A stretch of DNA of 64,000 nucleotides, taken from Brenneria rubrifaciens. GTDB lineage: Bacteria; Pseudomonadota; Gammaproteobacteria; Enterobacterales; Enterobacteriaceae. Under the pieces are notes generated by a model, which saw only the letters and a program-made list of their open reading frames with translations, was not told the DNA's origin and ran no database searches. This document shows, piece by piece, positions 1-8,207 of this stretch. How positions within the stretch are numbered: position 1 is the stretch's first letter; the number at the start of each line of letters is the position of its first letter. The stretch is from positions 620,001 to 684,000 of the forward strand of contig NZ_CP034035.1 in assembly GCF_005484945.1 (NCBI RefSeq), in the 5' to 3' direction. Both the position numbers and the translations under genes were made by a program.

Positions 1-191
1 AAAAACAGGCGTACCAGCATTAGCGCCAGTACCAGCACGCCGCAACTAAAGTGGGTGACCATCATGACGGTTCGCAGCAGCGAACCGCGTTCAGCGATCC
101 AGCGTAGTTCTATTGTGGCATAAGCCACGACGAGCAACACAAAAACCAGCCAGTGCAGCGCGATTTGCGGTGATGCGAATTTTCCTTTCAT
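1..191 (-). CDS. Cytochrome b561 family protein, N-terminal part (cut by window edge)
   Basis: The reverse strand reads ATG at 189-191 into an open frame that runs off the left edge (63 codons visible). The start of the protein reads MKGKFASPQIALHWLVFVLL, followed by a hydrophobic helix, a short polar stretch and a second helix (MMVTHFSCGVLVLALMLV). The histidine in 'ALHW' and the one in 'VTHFSCG' sit where b561/CybB-type diheme membrane proteins place heme-b ligands. The family are inner-membrane quinol:oxygen or superoxide-linked cytochromes. A purine-rich ribosome site (AGAGAGA) precedes the start. Only the first two membrane helices can be seen, so the exact subfamily (CybB or YodB-like) is open. 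Confidence 0.75.
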   Translation of the reverse strand, partial: MKGKFASPQIALHWLVFVLLVVAYATIELRWIAERGSLLRTVMMVTHFSCGVLVLALMLVRLF

Positions 192-281
192 CTCTCTTTC
201 TCCTAATGCATGACCCTATTGACACCATAATGAGCGAGTAATCGTATAAAGTATAGGGTAATTCTCGCGTTGTCAGCCTCT

Positions 282-3200
282 CTACTCCTGAGGATTCTTT
301 TCTGATTTACCCGCCATCATGGTCAGGAAATCAAAGCGGCGGCGCAGATCCAGCTCTGCTTCTTCATACAGCAGCGCCGTTTCTTCCGGCATCTGGTTGT
401 TCAGGCGACGAAAGCGCTGCTCTTTCAGCAAGGTTTCGCTCAGGCTGCTTGACGGAGGACGGGAGTCGGTCACCAGCGCGGCTTTGCCTTCTTCGGTACG
501 GCGCGGATCGAAGCGATAAAGCGGCCAGAAGCCTGTCGTGGTGAGCTGGCGCATCTGCTCGTGGCTCAACGCCAGGTCGTAGCCGTGCTCTTCACAGGGG
601 CTGTAGGCGATAATCAGCGACGGCCCCGGCCAGGCTTCGGCTTCCTGAATGGCTTTTACCGTTTGGTTGAGCTGGGCGCCCAGCGAAATCTGCGCGACGT
701 AAACATGGCCATACATCATCACGTTGATGCCAAGATCTTTACGCGCCTTACGTTTGCCTTTTTCCCCAAATTTGGTGACTGCGCCCAGCGGTGTGGCTTT
801 GGATTGCTGACCGCCGGTGTTGGAATAACATTGGGTATCCAGCACCAGCACGTTGACGTTTTCACTCAGGCTCATGACGTGATCCAGACCGCCATAGCCG
901 ATGTCATACGCCCAACCGTCGCCGCCAATCAGCCAGATGGATTTATCCACCAGATGATCGGCTTCAGAGGCCAGCGTACTGGCCTCATCACCGCCCATAT
1001 CCGCCAACAGCATCCGCAATTGTTCAATCTGCCTACGGCGCAGTTCCGGCGCGATCGACGTTTCCTGCAAGGCGGCGACCAGATCTGCCGGTAACTGCGG
1101 CGCCAGCGTGTGCAGCAAGCGGATGACGCGCTGACGGTGTTGATCGACGCTCAAGCGAAAGCCGAGGCCGAATTCGGCGTTATCTTCAAACAGCGAATTG
1201 GCCCACGCCGGGCCGCGGCCATTGGCATCGGTGGTCCACGGGGTTGTCGGCAGGTTGCCGCCGTAAATGGAAGAACAGCCTGTCGCATTCGCCACCAGCA
1301 GACGATCGCCGTAAAGCTGGGTCAGCAGCTTAATGTATGGCGTCTCACCACAACCGGAACAGGCGCCGGAATACTCGAACAGCGGTGAAATCAGTTGAGA
1401 AGTCCGAATATCAATGCGTTCCAACCGGGATTTATCGATTTCCGGCAGTTGCAGGAAGAAATCGAAGTGCGCTTTTTCAACGCTCAGGTTGTCCAGACGA
1501 GATGCCATATTGATGGCTTTGAACGCTGGATTCTGACGATCTTTCGCTGGGCAGACTTCCACGCACAGATTACAGCCGGTGCAATCTTCCGGCGCCACTT
1601 GCAAGACGTATTTCTGTCCGCGCATATCGCGGGCTTTGACATCCAGCGATTGCAATGATTCCGGGGCCGCCGCCATCGCATCGGCGGGCACCACTTTGGC
1701 GCGGATGGCGGAATGCGGGCAGGCGGCGACGCAGTGGTTGCACTGGGTACACAACTGAGGCTGCCACAGCGGGATTTCTTCCGCGATGTTGCGTTTCTCC
1801 CACTTCGTCGTTCCGGTCGGCCAGGTGCCGTCAGGGGGCAATGCGGAAACTGGCAGGGTATCGCCCAGACCCGCCAGCATGGTCGCGGTAACGGTTTTTA
1901 CGAAATCCGGGGCCGCGTCGGAAACCACCGGCGGGCGCCGCGGGCTGTCTGGGTTGACCGTTTCCAGCGGCACGGCGCAAAGCGCATCTAATGTGGCGTC
2001 CAGGGCGCGCCAGTTGCGTTCAACCAGTTCCTGACCTTTGCTGCCGTAGCTTTTGCCAATCATGGCGCGCAGTTTTTCAAGCGCGAGATCCCCCGGCAGG
2101 ATTTGTGAAAGGTGGAAGAAGGCCATTTGCATCACGGTGTTGATGCGGGCGCCTAACTGACATTCACGGGCAATTTTCGCCGCGTTGATGCAGTACACCT
2201 GTGCGCTGCGCGTCCTGAGGCCGGCCTGCACTTCTTGCGGCAGACGGTGCCAGATATCGTCGCCGGCATACGGTGAGTTGATCAGGAAGATACCGCCAGG
2301 CTTCAATCGTTCCACCATGCTGTATTTATCGATGAACTGCCATTGATGGCAGGCGACAAAATCCGCCTGATCGATCAGGTAAGCGGAATTGATCGGATGC
2401 GGCCCCACGCGCATATGGGAAACGGTCAGGCTGCCCGCTTTTTTGGAATCGTAAACGAAGTAGCCCTGTACAAACATCGGCGTGGTTTCACCTACGATCT
2501 TGATGGCGTTTTTGGTTGCCGAGACGGTTCCGTCACTGCCCAGCCCGTAGAACAAGGCTTCCAGCGAGGCGGTTGTCGGCAGGCGCTGTTCCGGCAGCGG
2601 CAGGGAAAGATGGGTTACGTCATCATAAATACCAACGGTGAAGCGGGGACGCGGGTTGGCAAGCGCTAACTCATTAAAAATGCCCTGTACGCATTGCGGC
2701 GTGAATTCTTTCGACGATAAACCGTAACGGCCGCCAATTACTCGCGGCATGGATGAGCGCTCACCGATGGAAAACGCCTCGGCCAGCGCGGTCATGACAT
2801 CCAGATACAGCGGTTCTGCCGGCGCGCCCGGTTCTTTGGTGCGATCCAGCACGGCGATGCGTTGCGCTGTTTGCGGAATGGCGGCCAGTAAATGAGGGGC
2901 TGAGAAAGGACGATAGAGACGCACCTTAACCACGCCAACCTTTTCTCCACGAGTCAGCAGGGTGTCGATGACCTCTTCACACGTCCCTACGCCAGAGCCC
3001 ATCAGAACGATAACTTTGGCCGCTTCCGGGTGGCCGTAATAGTCAAATGGCCGGTACTGGCGTCCCGTTGCTTGGGCAAAGTCGTTCATTGCCTGTTCAA
3101 CATGCTGGCAGGCGGCGTTATACCACGGGTTGGTGGCTTCGCGCGCCTGGAAAAACGTATCCGGGTTTGAGGCGGTGCCGCGGATCACCGGACGCTCAGG

Positions 3201-3815
3201 TGTAAGTGCTCGCTCACGGTGTGCGGCAATAGCCTGCTGGGGCAACAACTGGCGGATAACGTCATCGCTCAATGGTTCAATCTTGTTGATTTCATGCGAG
3301 GTGCGGAAACCATCAAAGAAATGAATAAACGGCAGGCGGCTATTAAGGCTGGCCATTTGTGAGATGAGCGCGAAGTCCTGCGCCTCTTGCACGTTACTGG
3401 CGCACAGCATGGCGCAACCAGTCTGGCGGACGGCCATGACGTCGGAATGATCGCAAAAAATCGACAGCGCGTGCGTGGCGACCGTACGGGCGGCGACATG
3501 CAGCACAAAGGGCGTCAGTTCGCCCGCCAGCTTATACAGCGTCGGGATCATCAGCAGCAAACCCTGCGATGAGGTAAAGGTGGTCGCTAACGTTCCGGTT
3601 TGCAGTGCGCCGTGCACGGTGGCGATCGCGCCTCCCTCCGACTGCATTTCAATAACGCGCGGCGTATCGCCCCAGATGTTTAACCCGCCGTCGCTGGACC
3701 AGGCCGCAGCCTGCTCCGCCATGGTGGAACTGGGGGTAATGGGGTAGATGGCGATGACCTCATTGGTTCGCCAGGCGACAGAGGCGACTGCGTTGTTACC
3801 GTCAGTGGTGATCAT
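282..3815 (-). CDS. nifJ: Pyruvate:flavodoxin (ferredoxin) oxidoreductase
   Basis: Single-chain, homodimeric PFOR (about 1177 residues, the normal length for the NifJ/YdbK family). It oxidises pyruvate with CoA to acetyl-CoA and CO2 and passes electrons to flavodoxin or ferredoxin in the cytoplasm. Order seen: N-terminal pyruvate-binding domain with YPITPSS, a transketolase-like domain, a di-cluster ferredoxin domain (CTQCNHCVAACP near residue 688 and CTGCNLCVEVCP near 743), a further cluster motif CSGCGETPY near 815, and a TPP-binding motif GDGWAYDIGYGG near 962. The open frame extends 10 codons upstream, but MITTDGNNAVASVAW is the conserved family start, and AAAGG lies just ahead of the ATG at 3815. 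No nif genes are near, so a role in nitrogen fixation is not implied; redox supply or stress metabolism as for E. coli YdbK is more likely. Confidence 0.96.
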   Translation of the reverse strand: MITTDGNNAVASVAWRTNEVIAIYPITPSSTMAEQAAAWSSDGGLNIWGDTPRVIEMQSEGGAIATVHGALQTGTLATTFTSSQGLLLMIPTLYKLAGELTPFVLHVAARTVATHALSIFCDHSDVMAVRQTGCAMLCASNVQEAQDFALISQMASLNSRLPFIHFFDGFRTSHEINKIEPLSDDVIRQLLPQQAIAAHRERALTPERPVIRGTASNPDTFFQAREATNPWYNAACQHVEQAMNDFAQATGRQYRPFDYYGHPEAAKVIVLMGSGVGTCEEVIDTLLTRGEKVGVVKVRLYRPFSAPHLLAAIPQTAQRIAVLDRTKEPGAPAEPLYLDVMTALAEAFSIGERSSMPRVIGGRYGLSSKEFTPQCVQGIFNELALANPRPRFTVGIYDDVTHLSLPLPEQRLPTTASLEALFYGLGSDGTVSATKNAIKIVGETTPMFVQGYFVYDSKKAGSLTVSHMRVGPHPINSAYLIDQADFVACHQWQFIDKYSMVERLKPGGIFLINSPYAGDDIWHRLPQEVQAGLRTRSAQVYCINAAKIARECQLGARINTVMQMAFFHLSQILPGDLALEKLRAMIGKSYGSKGQELVERNWRALDATLDALCAVPLETVNPDSPRRPPVVSDAAPDFVKTVTATMLAGLGDTLPVSALPPDGTWPTGTTKWEKRNIAEEIPLWQPQLCTQCNHCVAACPHSAIRAKVVPADAMAAAPESLQSLDVKARDMRGQKYVLQVAPEDCTGCNLCVEVCPAKDRQNPAFKAINMASRLDNLSVEKAHFDFFLQLPEIDKSRLERIDIRTSQLISPLFEYSGACSGCGETPYIKLLTQLYGDRLLVANATGCSSIYGGNLPTTPWTTDANGRGPAWANSLFEDNAEFGLGFRLSVDQHRQRVIRLLHTLAPQLPADLVAALQETSIAPELRRRQIEQLRMLLADMGGDEASTLASEADHLVDKSIWLIGGDGWAYDIGYGGLDHVMSLSENVNVLVLDTQCYSNTGGQQSKATPLGAVTKFGEKGKRKARKDLGINVMMYGHVYVAQISLGAQLNQTVKAIQEAEAWPGPSLIIAYSPCEEHGYDLALSHEQMRQLTTTGFWPLYRFDPRRTEEGKAALVTDSRPPSSSLSETLLKEQRFRRLNNQMPEETALLYEEAELDLRRRFDFLTMMAGKSEKNPQE

Positions 3816-4108
3816 GATTAACCTTTTGCTCACAAAGTCCTTCATCTTTCAGGTTAAGGCGTGTTGGTTGCTTTTGCTCTGCCTGTATACTGAAATTTAT
3901 CGGGCATAAACGTAAATACGATTTTTATTCGGAAGATTATCGCAAATCTTAGGTATCAAGATGATGAATCGATTGGCGTGGAGTTGTATCAATATGTGTT
4001 TTAGTCAATTTGGCATTATTATACACATATACTTCAGATGCGGGTTGTGGCGTCTTTTTGTCCCCATAATCCATCATGTGAGAGGCGCTGATTGCATGAA
4101 GGAACCGA

Positions 4109-4426
4109 ATGGTGGCGAATGAATTAAAAGACAAGCTTGTTTCCGTGCTGGCTGCGCTACAGACACAGGGTATGACCCCGGAACAGGCTGTCGAGCATAT
4201 CCTTCACTCTTTCGGGGGACGTGCCGGAGAGATCTCGACGATTTCCGTGATTACGCCGGGGCTGATTGCCGATGTGCTGCTCACGGTGTATCGGGATGCT
4301 GTGTCCGCCCGGCAAATCGCCATCATTCTGCACCGCCTGGGTTATGACCGGCAGGCTGTGGCCGGTGCGTTACGTTCTTTCTTTCCTGAGCTTTCCCGCC
4401 CCGGCGATGGGGAAAAAGGGGCTTAG
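4109..4426 (+). CDS. Small uncharacterised helical protein (105 aa)
   Basis: I do not recognise this family. The ATG at 4109 follows AAGGA with a normal spacing. The protein is soluble, predicted mostly helical, with no cysteine, no signal peptide and no membrane helix. The N-terminal part (LKDKLVSVLAALQTQGMTP) and the middle (VYRDAVSARQIAIILHRLGY) look like two amphipathic helical bundles; a short Gly/Asp/Lys-rich tail ends the protein. It lies 69 bp upstream of the phosphatase gene on the same strand and may share its transcript. Function unknown. Confidence 0.6.
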   Translation: MVANELKDKLVSVLAALQTQGMTPEQAVEHILHSFGGRAGEISTISVITPGLIADVLLTVYRDAVSARQIAIILHRLGYDRQAVAGALRSFFPELSRPGDGEKGA

Positions 4427-4495
4427 TTTTACCCTGAAACCAGCCGGGAAGATCCGCCTCAGACGATTACCCGGCCGCGTAGGGGGGAAGTATTC

Positions 4496-5140
4496 ATGTA
4501 TCGCAGAATCAGTGGTGATGACTATCGCAAAGTTTTTGTCGTCGGCGATATTCACGGTTGTTATCAGCGCTTGCTGGAGGGGCTGAGCATGCGGCATTTT
4601 AACCGTGAGACAGACCTGCTGATCTCGGTTGGCGATCTGATCGATCGCGGGCCAGACAGCCCCTCCTGCCTGGCGTTGCTAAACGACCCCTGGTTTACCG
4701 CTGTGTGCGGCAATCATGAGAAAATGGCGCAAGAAGCGCTGAAGGGCGTCAGCGGCTGGCTTTGGGCGCGTAACGGCGGTTCATGGTATTCCGCGCTTGA
4801 TGGCGCGGATAAAACAATAGCAGCTAAACGCATCGTCCAAACGGCAAACCTGCCGCTGGTTATCGAGGTCAGCCTCGGCCACCGACATTATGTGATTGCC
4901 CATGCGGATTATCCCGCGAACGAGTATGTGTTCGGCAAGGTCATTGACGAGGACGAGCTTGTTTGGGGGCGTACCCGCATCACGCGCGCAATGGCAGGAG
5001 AGGGCGATAATATCTCCGGCGCTAATCTGTTTATCTTCGGTCATACGCCGCTTAACAAACCCTTGATATTTTTTAACCAGCTTTACATCGATACGGGAGC
5101 GGTGTTCGGTGGCCCACTGACGCTGATTGAACTGCGCTGA
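4496..5140 (+). CDS. pphA: PrpA/PphA-type serine/threonine protein phosphatase
   Basis: Metallophosphoesterase of the PPP family, 214 residues, the size of enterobacterial PphA/PphB (PrpA/PrpB). All three metal-binding signatures are present: GDIHGCY near residue 18, GDLIDRG near 47 and GNHE near 73, with later histidines in AHADYP and FGHTPLNKP. The family dephosphorylates Ser/Thr/Tyr phosphoproteins with Mn2+; E. coli PphA is tied to misfolded-protein signalling through CpxRA. The start follows a strong AGGGGGGA site. Whether it is pphA or pphB by descent cannot be settled from this sequence alone. Confidence 0.88.
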   Translation: MYRRISGDDYRKVFVVGDIHGCYQRLLEGLSMRHFNRETDLLISVGDLIDRGPDSPSCLALLNDPWFTAVCGNHEKMAQEALKGVSGWLWARNGGSWYSALDGADKTIAAKRIVQTANLPLVIEVSLGHRHYVIAHADYPANEYVFGKVIDEDELVWGRTRITRAMAGEGDNISGANLFIFGHTPLNKPLIFFNQLYIDTGAVFGGPLTLIELR

Positions 5141-6486
5141 TAAGGCGCACCGCACCATCGTAGAGCATGCATCGGCAGGCGTGAGCCACTACGGGATTAC
5201 TTAGCGTCAGAACAGCAATGGAGCCGCCCAATACGGCGGTCGTGGCGCGATAATGCCTGTAACACAAACCGTGGTGGCTTTAAGGCCGGGCTGCGGTAGG
5301 AGGGCACACATTACCGGGGAGCATCGTAAGATATCAACCAAACCAGAGGGCAATGATCTGGGTGAGCGCCTGTCCCAGTATTCTGCACCACACTACCGTA
5401 CATCGTCGAACTGTTTGAATATCGCGCGATTGGCCTTTCATTTACTCCCCCTTGCCCCTTCTTTCTCGATTTTTTGATTATATTTTTTATAATTATTATT
5501 TTTTTAATCATATTGTCATAAAACCCTTTTATTAGTTTATGATTCTTGACTTCACTTTAATGTGATTCATTATCGTTTTTAACCGGACTGCAAAGAAAAA
5601 TATGAAATGTGGTTTTGTTGTTTTTGAGGTTTAAATCCAGATCTGTTTGATCTGGCTAATTCCGCTTAGAGAAGTCATTGAACCAGATTTCAGGAAAATG
5701 GGATCATATAAAAAGGACATTTTTGTGCAGAAAATAATAACCGTTGTAAAAGATCTTTATATATGTCTTGATACGCTCAGGCTATCAAAAACGATTAAAT
5801 CTATCGGTATAAATGATTTGTAATGAATTTTTTTTTGTTTAGAGTGAGTTCGAGATACGGCATCACTCTAAATTGAATTTAGATGGATATCTTTATATCT
5901 TCAAGAAAAGAGGGTCTGAAAATGGACGTTTTGGATAGCACTCTGTAATTCATATTCACGAAATCATCAATGATAATAGTATAGCGCACAGGTGTTGGGA
6001 TCGCCTGGCGTTTGCTTTCTCTCATCAAAACTATTTTATATCTTCAGAAAATTAATAAGATCCTTGCGGAAAGTGGTCTGGAAGCTGATAGGTTATAACT
6101 ATTTTATTAATTTAAAATTATTTTATTCAAGCAAGCTATAGTTAGATTCATTTAAAGTAGGTTGAAATGTTGGTTGTTGTTTTAACGGTTCTTTTTACTG
6201 GCTGAGTCTGTTTAAGAAATCAATTGATATAAATTTTCTTTGCTAATTGAACCAGTAAAAGCATAGAGTAAACAGTAATTTTAAAAGTTAGCGTTATCAA
6301 ATGCCAAGTTAATGATGCTATTGTGAAATATTTAATTTGGTTATATTTGTAGAGAAAGAATTTCTAAGTCACTTAGAAATGTCGCCATTGCATGTGCATT
6401 TTAGTTGCAATACTTAGCACGCTATTTATTTGGCGATGGAATCATATCGTTCATTTATTCAGTTAAATTATTCTCAAGGAGAAACA
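5141..6486. other. 1.35-kb AT-rich region without a credible gene, upstream of the tad operon
   Basis: The first about 300 bp keep chromosome-like composition; from about 5470 the base composition turns strongly AT-rich and stays so up to the flp ribosome site. Only short frames without a ribosome site or codon bias occur. It probably contains the tad promoter and a long leader, but I could not pin down a convincing -35/-10 pair, a c-di-GMP riboswitch core or a sigma-54 site. Confidence 0.5.
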
Positions 6487-6705
6487 ATGATGCGTAAATT
6501 ATTTAAAGCATTACAGAAAGATGAGCGTGGTGTATCTGCCCTGGAATATGCCATTCTGGCCGGGGTTATTGTGGTGGTGGTTGCTGCCGGAGTGGGAGGA
6601 TTCAAAGGCAATATTGAAACACTATTTAAGAGTGCGGATTCTGCTATTAAAGAGGCGGCAACCAAAAGTGAATCTACCACTGCTGGCAAAGGTACCGGCG
6701 GCTAA
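6487..6705 (+). CDS. flp: Flp/Fap pilin (major type IVc pilin)
   Basis: Small prepilin of about 72 residues. A short basic leader ends at Gly (DERG), followed by VSALEYAILAGVIVVVVAAG, which carries the Flp signature Glu5-Tyr6 and the hydrophobic polymerisation helix. The prepilin peptidase is expected to cut after that Gly; the mature pilin is then only about 55 residues and ends in a Ser/Thr/Gly-rich tail. Two ATG codons (6487 and 6490) follow AAGGAG at 6476-6481; either could serve, and 6490 has the more usual spacing. Its stop overlaps the tadV start (TAATG), so it leads the tad operon. Flp pilins build the bundled adhesive pili used for surface attachment and biofilm. Confidence 0.95.
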   Translation: MMRKLFKALQKDERGVSALEYAILAGVIVVVVAAGVGGFKGNIETLFKSADSAIKEAATKSESTTAGKGTGG

Positions 6706-7196
6706 TGATTTTTGCGCCGCTGCTGGTGTTATTTGGGCTGTTAATACATGCCGATTTAACCCGTCGCTGCCTGCCTAATCGCTGGATATTGTTTTACGCC
6801 CTATTATTTCCCTTTTATTTTTTTTATCAGGGAACTAATTGGGTGCTATTCGCCACGCATTGTTTAATAGGCTTAATTACTTTTGCGCTGCTGCTGCTGT
6901 TATTTATTCGCGGCGGCGTCGGCGGGGGTGATGTCAAATTAGGCGCAGTGGTGATGCTCTGGGCTGGGCCGCTTTACGCGGCGCCAGCTCTGGTCGTCAT
7001 TAGTGTGGTTGGTGCACTGTTGGGTATCGCGGGCTGGCTGGCGGACAGAATAATAAAACCGCCGGAAGCGGCTGTCAGCGGAATGGCCTCTACGTTGGGT
7101 TATGCGATTTCGGCCCGGCGCGGCGTACCCTACGGTGTGGCATTGGTCGCAGGAGGGATGACCGTGCTGATTATTAGTCAGGGTTTACACGTGTGA
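6705..7196 (+). CDS. tadV: TadV/CpaA A24-family prepilin peptidase
   Basis: Inner-membrane aspartic prepilin peptidase of 163 residues, the short form lacking the methyltransferase domain, as usual for TadV. Catalytic aspartates are visible: one in HADLTRR near residue 17 and the second in the GxGD-type motif GGGDVKLG near residue 75. About five hydrophobic helices. It processes Flp and the TadE/TadF pseudopilins. It starts within the flp stop codon, so translation is coupled. Confidence 0.93.
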   Translation: MIFAPLLVLFGLLIHADLTRRCLPNRWILFYALLFPFYFFYQGTNWVLFATHCLIGLITFALLLLLFIRGGVGGGDVKLGAVVMLWAGPLYAAPALVVISVVGALLGIAGWLADRIIKPPEAAVSGMASTLGYAISARRGVPYGVALVAGGMTVLIISQGLHV

Positions 7197-7267
7197 TTTA
7201 ACCCGTGCCGCCATCCTGTTTTTCAGCTTTTCAGCGAGTTGCTAATCCAGTCGGGAGTGAGCTGTTG

Positions 7268-8207
7268 ATGTCTTCGGTATTGAAATTGGCTTTGATTCTG
7301 CTGGCGGCTGCATTGCTGGCCGGGATCGCCCGCATCATGTTTGTCAGCAGTCAGCAGTCAGCAGTCAGCAGTCAGCCCCCCGCCGGAACAGACGGTGCAG
7401 GTGCGGATCGCCGCTGCGGTATTGCCGGAAGGATTGCTGCTGCGCGAGGGTGATCTGGGCTGGAAAGCCTACGCGGAAAACGACGTCCCGAAAGGGGCGC
7501 TGATTGAAGGTAGCGCCGAAGCCAACCTTAACGGTGCGCTGGTACGCAAACAGATGAATAAAGGGGCGCTAATTCTGGCGAGTGATGTGATCCGCCCGGA
7601 TGCGCCTGGTTTTCTTGCTGCGGCGCTAAAGCCGGGGATGCGTGCGGTTTCCGTGCCGGTGGATGACGTTTCTGGTAATGCGGGGCTGATTCAGCCGGGT
7701 GATTTTGTCGATATCATCCTTACTCAGCGGATGCGGCAGGCGGAGAACAATCATAACGGTAACGCACCGTTGGTAGTGAGTGAAACGGTTGTCGAACGAG
7801 TACGCATTATTGCCGTGGGTTCCAGTATACAGCGTCAAACGGAGGAGAATGGCACAGCTATTCGCGCCAATACGGTCACCATTGAGGTGGCGCCCCGTGC
7901 GGCGGAAGCGGTGACCGTGGCGGCGCAACTGGGCAGCTTATCAATGGCGTTGCGCAGTTTTGCGGTGGACGATCGGGATGCGCTCAATCGTGATAATCCG
8001 CAATATGCAACGGCATCGGTTGTGGCGTGGGACAACACAGTCGGGAAAGAAAACCGGCCTATATGGGGCGGCGATGTCTCCCGTGCATTGGGGAATACCG
8101 TCTCGAAGCCATTAGAAGAGAAGGCGACCCCGCTTAAGCCACGCCAGGTGATCATTATGCGGGGCAGTCAACGTCAGGAACAGGAGTTTGGCACCTATGC
8201 TCGCTAG
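7268..8207 (+). CDS. rcpC: RcpC/CpaB pilus assembly protein, out of frame at a heptamer repeat
   Basis: Periplasmic, membrane-anchored Tad protein of the CpaB/RcpC family thought to stabilise the secretin or gate the pilus. The gene is split between two frames. Frame 1 (from ATG 7268) encodes the anchor helix SSVLKLALILLAAALLAGI and runs out at 7453. The rest, including the SAF-type segment AAAVLPEGLLLREGDLGW and the RcpC domain (GMRAVSVPVDDVSGNAGLIQ), is open in another frame from about 7341 to 8207. The break falls in a (GTCAGCA)4 tract at 7343-7370. Removing one 7-bp unit joins the frames exactly (FVSSQQSAVSPPPEQTVQV) to give a 310-residue protein of normal family length. Possible meanings are a phase-variable OFF state, +1 slippage on the following C6 run, or a sequencing error; a decayed gene is less likely because both halves are intact. 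The 3' end overlaps rcpA by 11 bp. Confidence 0.85.
7343..7376 (+). repeat. Heptanucleotide tandem repeat (GTCAGCA)4 plus partial fifth copy in rcpC
   Basis: Four perfect GTCAGCA units at 7343-7370, then GTCAGC, then a run of six C (7376-7381). The unit length is not a multiple of three, so each gain or loss shifts the frame. Three or six units would keep rcpC in frame; the four present here do not. Confidence 0.95.

Noticed and set aside
282..3815. nifJ as evidence of nitrogen fixation
   Set aside because: No other nif genes are visible, and the YdbK-type enzyme is common in non-fixing enterobacteria.
5253..5511. Small ORFs on both strands after pphA
   Set aside because: No ribosome sites or recognisable motifs; composition changes within them.
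4440..6480. A second ssrA-like att copy left of the tad locus
   Set aside because: I looked for GGGGGGATTTGAA-type sequence around pphA and the desert and found none, so I do not claim that the tad locus is part of the ssrA island.
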